A DNA stretch of 64,000 nt from Hemicentrotus pulcherrimus (GCA_003118195.1 BEXV01000137.1:206646-270645); one strand, 5' to 3'; counted from the first letter of the stretch, positions 34,007 through 47,620 are shown. Translations and numbers: made by a program. Notes: generated by a model not told the origin, from the letters alone.

Positions 34007-36017
34007 TTGCTACACTGAGTTGGAGAGGAAAGAGGTAGTTTCGATCTGAGGAAGAGCGATGTAGGAATAGACCTTAACAGGTTTCAAAAGGACGCATTGA
34101 CACAATAAACTTTGTTGTTTGCCTATGTTATTAAATTATTTGTTTCCAAAGATATAGAAAAGACATCGAACATAGGCCATCATACAAGCCCTTGAAAGGT
34201 GTACGGGAAAGCAAAATGGTCGATCTTCATATTTATTTGCATAACCATGGGTACACCTGTTCGCTAAAAACTACGGTAGAAACTGATTCTAATTGCGACA
34301 AATTTGTGTATTCTGATCGATGGTTCTTTGTACTTTGCTGAAGGTCATATTCAGCTATGATAACCATGGACATACAAAGAACTAGATATTGATTAGTGTT
34401 GATGAACGCCGGGGAGGCGCCATTACTTTGGGTGTGAAATATGAAAGCTGTGGAAAATGTCACCGTTGCTATGGTCTGTAGCTGTTGCACGGTCTTAGCT
34501 AGTGATTTGTGGGAATCGTTTATTGTTGCTCATGTTTTTATATATTAAAAAGGAGTGCATACAACCTTACTGAGTATCATTGCCTTGGCATGTTATTTGC
34601 TTAGATGTTTATGGGCAAGGACTGTTATTTTTATTTTATTTATTGTAAAATGTAGAACCGTATATACAATATAGTGGAAATCATGTTATCAACGATTTAG
34701 AATATGACGTTTGTTATTTTTGGCATTGATAATATAATTGTTTATCATTGATACTTTTTATCTTCACGACACCATACTCGGAGTACATACACATGTACAT
34801 GTAGCTGTCAAAACCGGGTAATGGAGCCCCAGTGACGTAATAACCTAGCATAACAAATCTAACAACGAAACCCACGTGCATGAATAATGGAATAAGATAA
34901 TAGAAAATATCATTCGTGCCGTCTTGTATCCTTGGCCTTTAATGCAATATTTGCATTACAGTTCCTGTGATACTGATCAAAACGTTTTTACTAGTCTGTC
35001 GCTATTGGTCGCTATTGCGTTTACTGATAGCCGGAAGGGCTCTAACTTTATGTAAAATCATTCGAGTTATCTGGCAGATTATGATATCATGTAAAAGAAA
35101 GCAGAATTAAACCATGGGGCAATAAAGGGTAATGACAGTAATGGCAAATTATCACAGAAGCCATCAATATCCGAACCTAAAGTAGATCCCGTCAATTGAA
35201 ATGAAAATTTTCATCAAGATGCGGATCTGGTGTGGAATTACGGTTGATCCGAAACTGTAAAAATGTTTGAGATTGTTTCTCATCACAGATTCAGTTGGAT
35301 TTATTTCTTGATCCTTATTATGAACCAATGTCAACCATCCAATTTCCTGTCATGTTACAACTGAGACTTTGCCTGTAAACAGGGATGATGAACAACCATT
35401 AACAATTACATAATGCTTATATTTTATCATTTTACTAGAATTGAGCGAGAACTACCACGCTCATAAGGTAAAGACATTCTCAAACAAAGAACCCCTCCCC
35501 CTCTTCCTCAACTTATACAATGTAAATGGAATCAAATAAATTTCATCCGTGCACATCTAGTCTCCCTCAGTCTAGGTTTCTGTCTGTTTATTGTTCGCAT
35601 GTCTCACTATTTATCTATCTATAGTATTAAACATTGTTTATGTTTTAGGTAGCAAACATTCCTTTGTGACAATTTCTTACCCCCAGAAAGCACGAAGAGA
35701 TGGTAAAAGCATCATGTATATCATCTAATCATGACCCGTGTGAAATACTTCAGCCTTCATTAGCTAGGGGCCAATTAGAAACTTCACCTTATTGATTGAG
35801 TATGTGGTGGAGCAATTATAATTATGACTCACTTGTGAGAAATATTAGTTTTTAAGGCATGGAATAATAATAGGTATCGATAGTTTACTCTATGGTGAAT
35901 CCAGCAGAGGGGTGAACCAGGGAACACCTCCACTCCCTCCCCCACCCCACACCCATGTTAACACACAGACGGGAACAAAAACGATAAAACTTGCATCTAG
36001 GGTTGTCCATTACAATT

Positions 36018-36088
36018 TCGCCCCGTCCTCCCGTTCGAGGGGGTATTCCGCTCCCTCACCCGTTGTGCAATTTCTGGCTACGCCACTG
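36018..36088. mobile_element. MITE fragment, right terminus CGCCACTG
   Basis: The segment ends in GGCTACGCCACTG, the same terminal type as 22787 and related to 40891. No matching left terminus or target duplication could be placed within the upstream few hundred bases, so only one end is claimed. Confidence 0.35.
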
Positions 36089-37240
36089 TAATACAGCTTT
36101 ATACATTCAATTAGCGTAAAATGATATAAGGTTAGGCCAGGGATATGAGAGTTAAACTAATATACCCTGGTTAGGCCTACATTCATTTTTATATCAAGAA
36201 TCACAGAATGATGAGACAGGAGGTGCAAAGGCCTTGTTCTTAAATACCAAGCAGTGGGCCGTTGTATCACAATGAATTTGTTACATGAATTTAAGGACAG
36301 ACAAATTTTGTGATGGGTTTGATTGTACCAAGTCATGATAAAGGACCCCATTCCATAATTTATTCGTATACCACAACAGAAAGGAGCGTCAAGCTTAATA
36401 CATGTATAACGTGGACTGGGTATCATTGTGGGGAATGGTGTGAGACCAGCATATTAACTAATATTCATGTTTTAATCTGAAGATAGATTTTATAAATGGA
36501 TTCTGTTCCATACACACAGGCGCGATTTTTGTTTTGTATGTACTCCATAGTCATGGAGAATTTAGCATGGTAGATCACGATGAGTGAATGGTTTCAAACG
36601 TTGACTTGACACGTGATCATGTGCGGAAAGGCATATCCCACAATATGACGTCACATGGTCAGACGTCTTTAATTAGAGTCCAGCCCCTAATCTCGGACAG
36701 TCGAGAGGAATAAAAACATCTGTCTTATATTGTTTCTCCCTCATCAAGGAGCTATGACCCATCCGGGGGCATCCCTAGAACAATTTGAAAAAGGGGGAGG
36801 TCGGGGAAGTGTGAGGAATTTATATTGAGCTACATTTGCCGACAAGTTGGCTCAGGGTTCCAATTATTCAAAATGGAAATTAATGAAAGTAACCCTGAAA
36901 GGTAGTTGAGTAAACAATTTTTTTTCCAGATTTTTTTGATCAGGTGGGGGGGGGGGCGCTCACCCACATGTGCCCCTCTTGTGAAGCCCCTGATATTGAG
37001 ATCCTCTGATGGGTTTACGGAGGAAGCACACCGCTTAATGAAGCAAGTCATGATGTCCGCTCGTAGTTCCCTGAAAGGTATCGGTTTTCTTTCTTTATTG
37101 AGTCGTCATAGTTGACTTAGTTGACTTGTAGATACCAAAATTGATACCAAGTGTGTTATGTTTACAAGATAAAATTGACTTAAATAGATGTTGAGTGAAA
37201 CAATAATTAACACCAATATGATTTGGATGTGCAGGCCTAC

Positions 37241-37355
37241 TTCCTTAGAGCCTATCTGCACTAGTTTGACCAGGATAGACTAGACCTCTCTGCGTGGTCA
37301 CCGACGGGTGGTTATCTCATCAAATCAGATCTCAATTAACATAAGAAAAAGGGGA
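37241..37355 (-). repeat. Dispersed repeat family 2, copy b
   Basis: Inverted partner of 32836-32952; alignment as described there. Confidence 0.7.
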
Positions 37356-38639
37356 TCGTGCGTTAGTGCCTCTGATCCCTAAGATGCTTGTATCAAAAAT
37401 ATTTACTACCAATGCTAGAGAGATAATTTTAACCCTAAACGCTCAGATTTTTCGCTTGAAACAACGCGCGAAAGCAAACAACATTGGCGTTTATTGTTGA
37501 TATTTCAAAGCACCTTCAGAATTATCCAGGCACTGTCCGTATTTGCCTTTGAAGAAACTCATGAGGGATATTGAACGCTACATTGTGTTGCCAGCAGACG
37601 GTACGCACACCACCTTCCAATCGATTGCCGACGATCATGGTGACGATCAATTGCTCTCATGTTGACTCAAAACCAGCATGACATGACTAGCCTTAGTTCA
37701 GGCACTGATGACCTTCGAATGATGTATGTTTTGGAAAGCTTTCATGAATGTTTGATCACTTCGATGAGATGCCGTTGTGTGGGTTGCTAAATATTAGCAT
37801 GGTCATCGTATCTGCGGAATCAATTGAGAAATGTATATATTTAAGGATAAAATTCAAAACTTTACCTCATCATCTCAAGATAGTGGCCGTGACGACTTGA
37901 AAAGAGAATAGGTCTGTGTAATTAGTGACTCGATTGTCGACTCGAAGTGCATGAACTCTGAAAAGGTCGTGTTGATTAGAGGAAAGTGAAGTATCTCAAG
38001 TAATGTTTACCATCGTTAAGAGTCATCATTTTACTTACAACTTGTGAGAAGTACTCCATTAATTGATTTGAATTTTGTAAATACAATTTTAGCATCAACT
38101 ATTTGGATGACTTAACAGTTAACTCAATGGGCTCAGGAAATTTTATGTAGTGTATCATTTTCATCACAAGCGCTAGAGACCTGAAATTAGTTTTACCACT
38201 GAAATTGCATGAACGTCTGTCTAAACTGGCATTTGTGCAGTGAAACCAACAATAAAGATTAATAGAACTAAATAACCTCGCAAACTTATATTTTGGTAAG
38301 GCTATAGGTATAATTTTCCGTGAGTGAAGGTTGCACAGTTAAGATGACTCGTGTATCTAAACACGTACAACTCAACAGAACCAATGATACACGGCGGTTG
38401 AGATGCGAGGTAGAGAGTGGGGGCAAGTGATGTGGGTGTGGGTTAAGAGTTTTGTGTGGGTTAGGTCAAAAGCTGGCACATAAATGAAGGATACTGTCTT
38501 GAGGGGGTGCATGTAAAATCGAGTAAGCTGTAGAGTCTAGATATGGCGGATTCTGATCTTTTCGCTGAAGGGCATGGCGTTGGGTCTTTGAAAGAAAGAC
38601 GAGCAGGCAGTAGAGAGGAAGTGTCTGCGATTATTGCCC

Positions 38640-38706
38640 GCAGCTTTTGTTTTGACGGGGAGGGGGGGAGGTACTTGTCCCCCATGCCCCCTGGATCCAC
38701 CAATGT
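38640..38706 (-). mobile_element. MITE terminal fragment (CAnTGGTGGATCCAGG)
   Basis: On the minus strand the segment starts CATTGGTGGATCCAGGGGGC, close to the left terminus of the 40781 element, and continues through GGGG/CCCC-rich sequence like the interior of the 22499 element. It accounts for most of the start of the minus open frame at 38461-38703, which is therefore not treated as a gene. Confidence 0.35.
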
Positions 38707-40780
38707 GAGTGCGCCATTAATAAAGCGATCCCTAGGCGGCTGGCCTCTGCGCCCCTTGCAGGCGTGTGTGGAATGTCACGGCACGTCTCTTGCCCCTATT
38801 TGGATGTAACCAACTCTCCCTCTCTCTGTCTCATGCTCAGAGCTGTCACACTCAATGTGCTCTACTCTTAGTCTCTCTCTCGCTTTCTCTATCTCTTTCT
38901 CTCTCTCTCTCTATCTCTCTCTTTACCTTTGTCTCTCTTTGTTCCCTCTGTCTCTTATAACTATTCTCTCCTCGCCCCTCTCTTTATGTCTTTCCCCCTG
39001 TATCACTCCGTCCATTATCATCTTCATCTCACCTTCTCACCTTTTTTCCCTTTCTCCCCCTCTCTCTCTCTCTCTCTCTCTCTTTCTTTACTCATTTCTT
39101 TACTCCTCTTAATTTCCCCCTTTTCACCTCTATAAGTCCTCACCCCCTCTTGTTACATATTCACGTAAACACTTCCTTTCTCCTTGTTGCCTGTCTTTGT
39201 CATTCGGTCCGTGTGGCATATCTATCTGAAAAAGCCCTTGTACTTTTTTATTTTATGCATTTCTTCTTTCGTTTTTTTTTTTTCTTAATAAGAGGGGAAA
39301 AAGATAACAGAAAAGAATTGTGATTATCCAGAGTAATCTAAAGTTCTACTTCAATTTTCGTACTTTTATTTAATTTGAAAAAAAAAATGATATAAAGATT
39401 TACGCTGTAACCCTCCATCATTATTATCATCAGTCGTTTTCAGTCTCGCTGTCTTACCACCTAAACCAGTCATGCACTTTACCAACTTTCTTTATTTAAC
39501 AATTATTCAAATTGCCATTGACTTTACACAATGTATCGAATCTTTTGCCCATTTTCCCAACTGCATCTGTCATTGTTTGCAATCCGAGATTATATCAGTA
39601 CATTATGACACGGTATTGCCGAAATAATCATGACCGATTGTTATCTCGCAATTGAGTCTGACAACTATGGTTAAAAGATACCATAGACATAAGGGGCGCC
39701 CTTATTTTATTAATGGCAAGGACTGATAGTTACCGTAGCATTTCAAAATAATGGTCCATGTGTTATAACAAAGTGACATGAAAGTTTCTACTCCGTTGAT
39801 TTTTCATTTGATCATTAGCCGATTTTGCCTAGATCTTTGCAAGTCTAACTTCCGCAGTTGGTACCACATGATTCAGACGCCTGCACACATTCAATAGCGT
39901 CCTTGTGAGGATGGCCCCTTTTTGTTGGTTTTAACTTCGAGGGGGGGGGGGGCTGTATCTTTATCTTTTACAAACGGAGAGGCCTTTTGTTAGCTCATCC
40001 CACAGGCTGTCGCAGATCTGAATAAAACAATTTTTCAAAATCTTCTTTCGTCTGGCATAAATATCCCTTGGTGGTCGAAGATTTAAGGACTATTGTTGAT
40101 ACGCATCGGGGCAAAACCTGGTAAGAAAAGGTTAAAATGACTTTGTACACGCTCTGCTTATCTTATAAGACTCACAGAGAAGAAAATAGCACTAGTTTCA
40201 GTTATATATATATAATAATAAGAACTTAATAGCACAATGCTAAAATTGTATAAACGTCCTATGACAGTTTTTTGAAAGTGCGACAGTAAATTTGGACACA
40301 CATTATTAGTAGAAAATGTACCTACCATATCTTAGCTATACCCTGTAGCTGTATACTGACACATATCAGTATCAGGTGTACTTTATATGGTGAACCTTGG
40401 TTTTTTTAACTATGCTATTGATTTTAAATAGATTCTGTTTCTTTGTAGGACCATGTATGCCAAACAAATTTAGCAGAAGAATGAATTTAACGGAATATTA
40501 TACTGGGGATAACAGTCGTTTGGATCAGGTAGTTTTGGGGACAAATTTAAGGTATTCATTCGTGGAACTCCCTTTTTGATTTAGAAGAAGGAAAGGGGTA
40601 GCATGAATGCCTTCATGTCGTGACAAAGCCATGCTCAGAGAGGCAACTAATTCGTTGGCTAAGTCGATTATAAAAATAAAAGACGCTGGAGGAAGTCCTT
40701 TTCTCCTCCCTGTATCTATTCTTGGAAAACCCTAATGGCAGCTTACGTGGGAGTTTTATATAGACCTACATTCATTAGAC
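38707..40780. other. TC-rich and AT-rich stretch, no gene seen
   Basis: A long pyrimidine-biased tract (about 38810-39140, with a (TC)n core near 39060-39083) gives Ser/Leu-rich frames that are not proteins. A G12 run is at 39941-39952. The rest is AT-rich and holds nothing I can name. Confidence 0.65.
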
Positions 40781-40891
40781 CAGTAATGGCGGATCCAGGG
40801 GGCACCTGAAAACGCCTGTTTTGATTTATAGTTATCAGAATATTTCGGACTAGTGTCCCTCCCTTGTACGGGAATCCTGGACCCGCCACTG
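40781..40891. mobile_element. Short MITE-like inverted-repeat element
   Basis: 111 bp bounded by CAGTAATGGCGGATCCAGG and the inverse of CAGTGGCGGGTCCAGG; the arms match over about 15 bp apart from an extra AA and one substitution. No clear flanking target duplication is seen (CATTAGAC versus ACGATAGT). CAGTGGCGGATCCAGG-type ends are familiar from non-autonomous DNA transposons in many marine invertebrates. It has no coding content. The open frame starting at 40853 begins inside it. Confidence 0.5.
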
Positions 40892-43800
40892 ACGATAGTA
40901 ACTCACCAATGGAGCAGGGTACTCGACATCAAGCTCCTGATGGCCTTGTATCAGACAATGCTCTTCTCACGTGACATCTATGGAAACACGTGGTTCCGTG
41001 CATGGCATGCTGGGACAAGTGATGCTTACGCTCCAGTGCATATGCGGTGGCACCTTTTCCCTCTTTCCAGTCCAAAGGTGAACAAACTTTACGAAGGACC
41101 CACTTTCTTTCAAGCCGCTGTCTCCCTTAATCGATAATCACTCAAGTCTGTCAAGAAAGGGTAAAATAAGATCGTAATTTACTTAGGGAAGACTAGGTGA
41201 AAGACTAATCGTCCCAGATCTATCATGAACCCAGTTTCGATATGTGGCACATACCCCGGCGACAATTATTGCTCGGCAGCCAATCCCTCTAACCAACTTC
41301 TACCTGCAACCCTGGATCAAACACAACCTAGTCTTAACTCTAATCCTAAAGCCTAACCTTAATCCCAATTGAAACCATAGCTCTAGTCCTATAACCGTTT
41401 TGAGGTAATTCCCGGAGCAGTGAAAGCTGGCAGACCATCCAGATTTTACCACGATCACACCTTTGACAAGTGAATGTGTTATAGGCCTATCTAGGTTAGA
41501 TGGTAACTTACCGTTAGCTGATCTTGATAAACAAGTCTGGTTGTTCCCCATCTTCGCGTTCGTTTGCGCATATAATAATTGAGTGCACTCTCTCCTTCTC
41601 TTACCACATGAATATGTTTCTCCCTTTACACACCTTTCACCAGAGCATAGTGTACACGAGTCATGCTTCTCCAGTTTTCATGAATTGATATATCATTCGC
41701 TCATTAATTTGTATTGTTGAAGTACAAGGTCAGGTTCTCTACGTCGATTGTGAACAGAATAATGTGGGACCCGTTTCACAAAGCCTTTTTTCAATGACAA
41801 ATGTCAAAAATCAGGGGCAAAGATGTTTATATCCAATCAGAAGCAAGGATTTCAGTAGCTTATAACAAAAACTACCATTATTTTGTCACTGGTGACTAGT
41901 TTTGTGAGACGGGGCCCAGATATTAGATTGGACTTCCATTGAACAATAATTATAGCTTAATACCATTCTCATGATTGATGAAAACTCTGCATCCGAGAAG
42001 AGAAAAAAATCAATCCAGAAGCTCGGGAAACCCAGATATAAAACGGAACAGACGGTAGATTAATCCAGCTCGTTTCCAAATTACCTCCCACCGTTAAGCT
42101 CTTCCTAACTCCCTTGTTTACCTCATGAAGATACGCATAAAGGTCTCAAAATTGGGCGTAATCTGATAAAATATATTTAGACATTCGAGGGGCACCAAAA
42201 TGTGTCCTAAACTGACAGAAAATGATTTACCCTCCGAATTACTAATTTCTCAACACTATTTTGATATTTATCATGTTTTTTTTTCCGAGGAGATATTATT
42301 TCATATACAGCATATCGGAACAAAATAATGATTTAAGGGGAAGCAGGCCCCTTGACCCCAATTATTGTTTCGCCCAGCCATTGATTGCTTTATAAGTACC
42401 ATTACGTTTATTGCTTTTCCAGTTCATCTCTCTAATTATTGTATTGACTTCCCAAGTCCATGACTGTGAGCACAATACAGTTGAATTAAGCCTGGCAGCG
42501 AGTTGGAGGGGAAAAATGGATCAATTTCCATCGCCCAAACTGTGTGGTTGTTGTTGAAAGAGAGAAGAAAATGGTATGGAAGTCAACCTTATCATATTAT
42601 ATTGAATACAATAAGGGTATTGAACTAGCAGTCCATAACATCCAATACACCTATTGATTGCTCTTGAAAAACATAATCTTCATCAACGTGACCTACATGC
42701 AGTCCCATCGCTTTGTTTCGATGTTGGTGGTAGATCTATAATCAATTGATTTCGAGGAAAGGATATTAATACTGTGATCTGTTGTACTGTAGGACTCTGT
42801 TATTAGTTTAAAACACGTTTTAACTGATCGAATACTGCCTACAGATGAGGAAATGCGTTGAGGGTCTTCAAGTGGAATTATAATATTGTCGACATAATAA
42901 TGTCATTTGCTATTTTCCTAGGCAAACAACATTAACTTCAATTTATTACATCAAAATAAACCAATAGTTTACAACGAACTAATCAACAATATTATGATGC
43001 TGATCATTTATCATAAACGGCATGCATCTCCGAACCCGCTGGTAAAAAAAGAGACACAAACCTTACTGATCATGACAAATAATGTAAACAAAAACATTGT
43101 CATCCATCTTGAATCTGGGGTAGGCTAGCGTGCATTAATGAACGGTGGTAAACATGGCAGTTAAACCCTGGGATTTAAAGCCAATCAAATTGAGACGATC
43201 ACGTGACCAGTGTTTTCAATGGGGAATGGTATTGCGAAATCGAAGAATACTCGATGGATTATGACTCATACTTGTCACGTTGCATGGTGAACAAAGTCAA
43301 CGGTATAGTTGGGTCGGGTATATCTGGGTTATTCAACTAAATATGAAAATGAATACAGTGGATACTGTTTAGTACACCAATGGAATCGAAACTAACTCAG
43401 CAGAATCACTTTGGGTTTTATGCGGCGATAAAGATACGGAAAAGATTATGTCTACTCGGTACGAGTAATGTTAAAAATTGAACGAAATTCTTCGACAGTA
43501 CCAACATCGTTTTAATGAAACTCTGGAAATGTGTATTATAAAGTTGTCAGTACCTAATCATCATCAACCTTGCTTTGTAAGAAGCTTGCTAAGGAGCCAT
43601 TTTTGTAGTCACTTGCATGATATACTCATGATTATTTCATGGAACTGCACTTTTGATTTGTGCATTAAAATAATGATGTACCTGTAAATTGAAACTCGTT
43701 AAGAAATCACATTATCCGAAGTACATCAAGATGTTTACCGTTTGTATTTGTGATAACATTGACTGAATACTCAGCGTATCACAATCATAAAGAGTCTTCG

Positions 43801-46800
43801 AACATTCGTTTTCCATTGAGTAGAAGGTTCATTGGCCTCGTAATTTAGGGATCAGTTCGATGTCCCGTCAACTCAAGGAGTAAGGGGGTCAAATTAACCT
43901 CCACTGTCTATTTTTGTTTACAAAATTGCGTATACGGATAGCTCTGATTAGGATTACTTGGAAACAGGGAACAGATTTTTGAGATAACTCGGAGTAAAGA
44001 GGGGGGATGGGAGGAGCAGAAGGTGAACGATGGATATCTTGATACGGATAGTTCATTTCGATGGAAATTATTTGTAGAAGAGAGAAAAGTATTGCCTTTG
44101 CTTTGAGCAATAATATTAGCATAGTCGATATTAAGGGAACCTAATGCTTGTTACATTTTATATACTTGTATGCTTCGAATCACAGCCATGACATTAATGT
44201 CCGTTGGTGATGCATCAATCCGCATTAACCTAGGGGAAGAGATGGGGCACGAGTCCAATTACTAGGAAACAGAGTTAAAACATTTATATAAAAGGGTATG
44301 TAAACGCTATAACCAGAATGTGATTCTTTTTTGCCAAGATGTGGGGATGGCGGATGGGAGGGGTAGCTTTGTTGTCATAGAAACAGAGGTGAAGAAACGC
44401 ATCACTTGAATGACCAAGGGAGCGAAAGAATATATGAGCTTGACCTATTACCGCCACAAAGGGATGGCAAGAATGCTTTAATGATGAGGAGAAAGCGAGC
44501 GTTGCGAAGGGGATTGAGAAGAGATCAATCTAGTACGGGATCCATGGAGTTCGGACGGAAGGAACGAGAGTGGATGCGTTTGGTGGGGTTTGTTTACATG
44601 ATGGTTCCCAGGTCGGGATGGCATCATCTAGGTCAACATGGTGTCTCGGGTGATGGAGGAACTTGGGAGGAAGTGAAATTGAAATGGAGAGGAACGGGTC
44701 GATGATCGAGTTTATGCGGGTGCGACAGGTGCTGACTTGAAAGGGAAATTAATTTATAGGGTGAAAATGAAATAGACTAAATAAGATAATAAGGAGGATT
44801 AGGTCGATCGGTTGCGATTCGTTTAATTAGACATTTACACTTTGTCTGCAAATTAGACCAGAGTGAAGAGCTATCCGTAGGAAGGCGGAGTTTCCAAAAA
44901 TCCTTTTCCAGATTTTGGGAGGGGGCGTACACCATCTTTGTCCAAGGTCGGATACTCCAATTATTGAGGCAGACGACACTATTTTTCATAGTAAATAGGG
45001 CGAACATGAAGGGAATGAATAGGCCTCTAGTTCGTATTTGTATTTACCTTCAAGGTCATATGTACACCCAGGGAATCGTATTTGAACAGGAGATAGAAGA
45101 CAGCTAAGAGAAAGGACTGTACTGAAGAAGACCAATGGTAATCTTTGACGGTCCCCCGACTGTAAACTGGGGCACCCTTGACAAATGGTTTCAGGGGACA
45201 GTTCTTCCAGCGGATCGCTTAGGATAACGGTAAAGCAGTTTGTTTGGCTTTGTGAAGAGCTCTTGTATACAAAATGATGCGGTCAGGATTGAGAATGCTT
45301 ATTATTAACAGGAGCAGAATTGAGCGAAAAGGCGAGAGGGTTGGAGCACTGCTTGTGGTATAAAGAAACCTCCAAGTACATTTTAAACACTGGCAATAGA
45401 CAATGATGAGGCAAATGGCATTCTTGAGAATTCTAGTTAGAAGGTTCTATGCAAGCCTATACTTGAAAATCATTGTACAACCTATTAGTGTGCACCCCCT
45501 ACATTATTACAAGCCGGGTTTGCAAGGAAGCTAACAATTTGAAATGTCAGTGAAATTGTGATGTAGGTGCCTATAATTTGTTATGATTATGATGAAAACG
45601 CATCAAAATCGGCTCCTTAATCATGTTGGCACTGTTTAGCCTTCCTGAAAGCATCAAATAGTGATCATAACAACGAACCATTCACGTGATTATTGTATTT
45701 GCATGTCACATTCGTACATAGTCCCCATTACTAATTGTTGTTGGATAATACTGCTCATTAGCCTACTCTCAAGATAATAATTGTCATAAATTATAGAATA
45801 CATGTATTAACCAGAATATACATTACATTGGTTCTACGTCGTTGCCTGTTTATGCGGTGCATAACAGATGTACCACAACAAGCGGAAAGCAAGTGTGTTA
45901 TTTGGAAAGCGGAAAATACATGAATCCATGTCAATACTCATGAAAACCAAGTGAACCCTGAATATCCACATTCTCCTGTCTTTTATGTGCTCGTCTTTGT
46001 TGACTTACCCATTTGTCACGGCTTTAGCAAGTGCCAAAGATATTCTTGGTGTGCCTTGTGGCTGTTTGGAAAGACCTGCGTAGTACTGACTTAATTAACC
46101 CATTAAAATCTAGTTTGACATGGACGTGTTGGGCATGAGATATTCAGATTCTAAGACATCCCCATTTAGACAGAGTGCAATAGCTATCGCGATTTTTGAA
46201 AGCTATTATCCGTCTATTGAGCTCAATGTTCTCCATTCGTTTCAAATTAGTAAGTTTTTTGTTTTTCTTGAAATCCATAAGCCTAATTGTAATTTCTTTT
46301 GAATCTCCTAATCGCATTTTATATGAAAAGTACATACTTATCCGATTGCAAAGAATTGCGAAAATCAGCTCGAGGGCAATTTCTATTGTAAATCTCATAG
46401 ATAATGTTCGGATGACGTAATACATAATTGTAATGTTGGCATATTTCAATAGACATTTGACCGGGGTATTGAAATTGCCAATAGTTGATTTGATTTTTCG
46501 AAGGTCATTGAGATCGTGTTATACATGAACGATTGTGTACACTCAGTTAGGTTTCGTGTGGTTGGCAAGCATATAGGCATATTACCTTAAACAATAATTG
46601 TAAGTCCTGTCGGTTATGAACAGTCATTGGGTTTGTAATTGTCTTTTTAGGCACCATTAGTAATTCAAATCCACAAAACGTATTTATATTAACTATCCCC
46701 TAACACCCCTATAGTATCAGGAAAAAAAAGTGAATTAGAATAAATATCAAATGAGTAAAACCATTGACCAACGTTTGTAAATATACACTGAAAATTAAAT

Positions 46801-47380
46801 ATTATTGTATTCTTACTTAAATAGGTATCTCTAATCCAAATTTGAATTATTGTGGATGTTGATGATTATTTCAAGGTTAGCAACTGTTATGAAAATAATA
46901 TTTTGTAATCAAACATCGACCAAGTCGGTGTCTTTAGAATCATGAAGGTTGATGGTCACATCGTTCCGCGCCATTGACTGGAAGGTAACGCTTGATGACT
47001 TCTCCAGAGATCGGAAACAGGCTCTATAACTGAAAGGGAAGTTCCGGTGAAGGCGAAAAAATAGTTTATACCTTATATAGTTATGCTTAATGATTCGACT
47101 TATTCAAATTTAGATTTCTTGCGGTTTTATTGACCATTCTGAACTTTGGATGTAATATTGAGCTGTTTAATGTTAGCAGTTTGCAGTATAGCTTCAAATA
47201 GCTTTTATTTAACATGTTGATGTTGATATGTCTTGGTTAAGAATATTACTAGAACAAATATATTTTTTCGACTCGTCTCACATTTTGCTCGATATCTTTT
47301 CATGATTCACATGTACTGTCTACAGCAGCGGTAAATATGAACAAATGTATTGCATTGCAACAGTTGCCAGCATATCACGA
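40892..47380. other. AT-rich stretch, one MITE, no gene seen
   Basis: Apart from the inverted-repeat element at 41765-41918 and an X-box-like site at 44371-44384, I see no supported gene. The frame 40853-41137 (94 codons) starts in a MITE. The frame 44406-44705 (99 codons) is a purine-rich, Arg/Glu/Gly-heavy translation with no splice context. Confidence 0.6.
41765..41918. mobile_element. MITE-like element, TGGGnCCCGT termini
   Basis: 154 bp with inverted ends of about 21 bp: TGGGACCCGTTTCACAAA on the left and the inverse of TGGGCCCCGTCTCACAAA on the right (16 of 18 match). The interior is AT-rich without an open frame. This GGGCCCCGTTTCACAAA type of terminus is common in deuterostome and mollusc genomes as short palindromic elements. 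No clear target duplication is visible. Confidence 0.6.
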
Positions 47381-47383
47381 GAA

Positions 47384-47620
47384 TCATTTCATTCTGCAGA
47401 GTGTTTTAACACCTCCGTGGTGGTGAAAATGAATAGGGTACGGATTTATTTCCTCCATCCGATCACGGCCAGCTAGCTCGATGGCTGTCACATCAGCCTG
47501 CTTCGACTGTGGCATTGTGACGTCATCCCCAGGGGTATGTGGCAAGCGGGTGAGAAAGCACGTAAAAATCACGTCGCCTTGTTGAATTTGCCCACACCTT
47601 CCTTCCACCATCAACCAATC
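47384..47620 (-). CDS. Candidate terminal coding exon (minus)
   Basis: On the minus strand, TTTTTATTTCCAG is followed by 78 open codons (beginning DWLMVEGRCGQIQQGDVIFT) to a TGA. Third codon positions over the first ~60 codons are about 57% G/C by hand count, well above the AT-rich surroundings, which is the best coding-like signal in the window. The same frame stays open another 50 codons upstream of the acceptor. No family is recognised; a full CRE palindrome (47518-47525) lies inside. Without a partner exon or homology it could be a GC-rich regulatory patch. Confidence 0.27.
   Translation of the reverse strand, partial: DWLMVEGRCGQIQQGDVIFTCFLTRLPHTPGDDVTMPQSKQADVTAIELAGRDRMEEINPYPIHFHHHGGVKTLCRMK

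Larger units (their letters stand above)
31878..38460. other. AT-rich stretch with dispersed repeats, no gene seen
   Basis: Contains family-2 repeat copies (32836-32952, 37241-37355), a 162-bp-offset direct repeat (33299-33555), a GAT microsatellite (33630-33672), a purine/G tract (33960-34006), the right end of a CAGTGGCG-type element (about 36018-36088), a G11 run (36946-36956) and CRE-like palindromes (31904, 32704, 36646). No supported gene or RNA gene. Confidence 0.6.

Noticed and set aside
38766..39135. Several Ser/Leu-rich frames
   Set aside because: Translations of a pyrimidine tract.
40343..40356. miR-10-like word ACCCTGTAG
   Set aside because: Short match, no stem.
41188..41210. 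miR-7-like word GGAAGACTAG
   Set aside because: Match stops after ten bases and no complementary arm is seen within 80 bp.
44406..44705. 99-codon + frame
   Set aside because: Purine-rich composition gives Arg/Glu/Gly-heavy peptide with no domain or exon signals.
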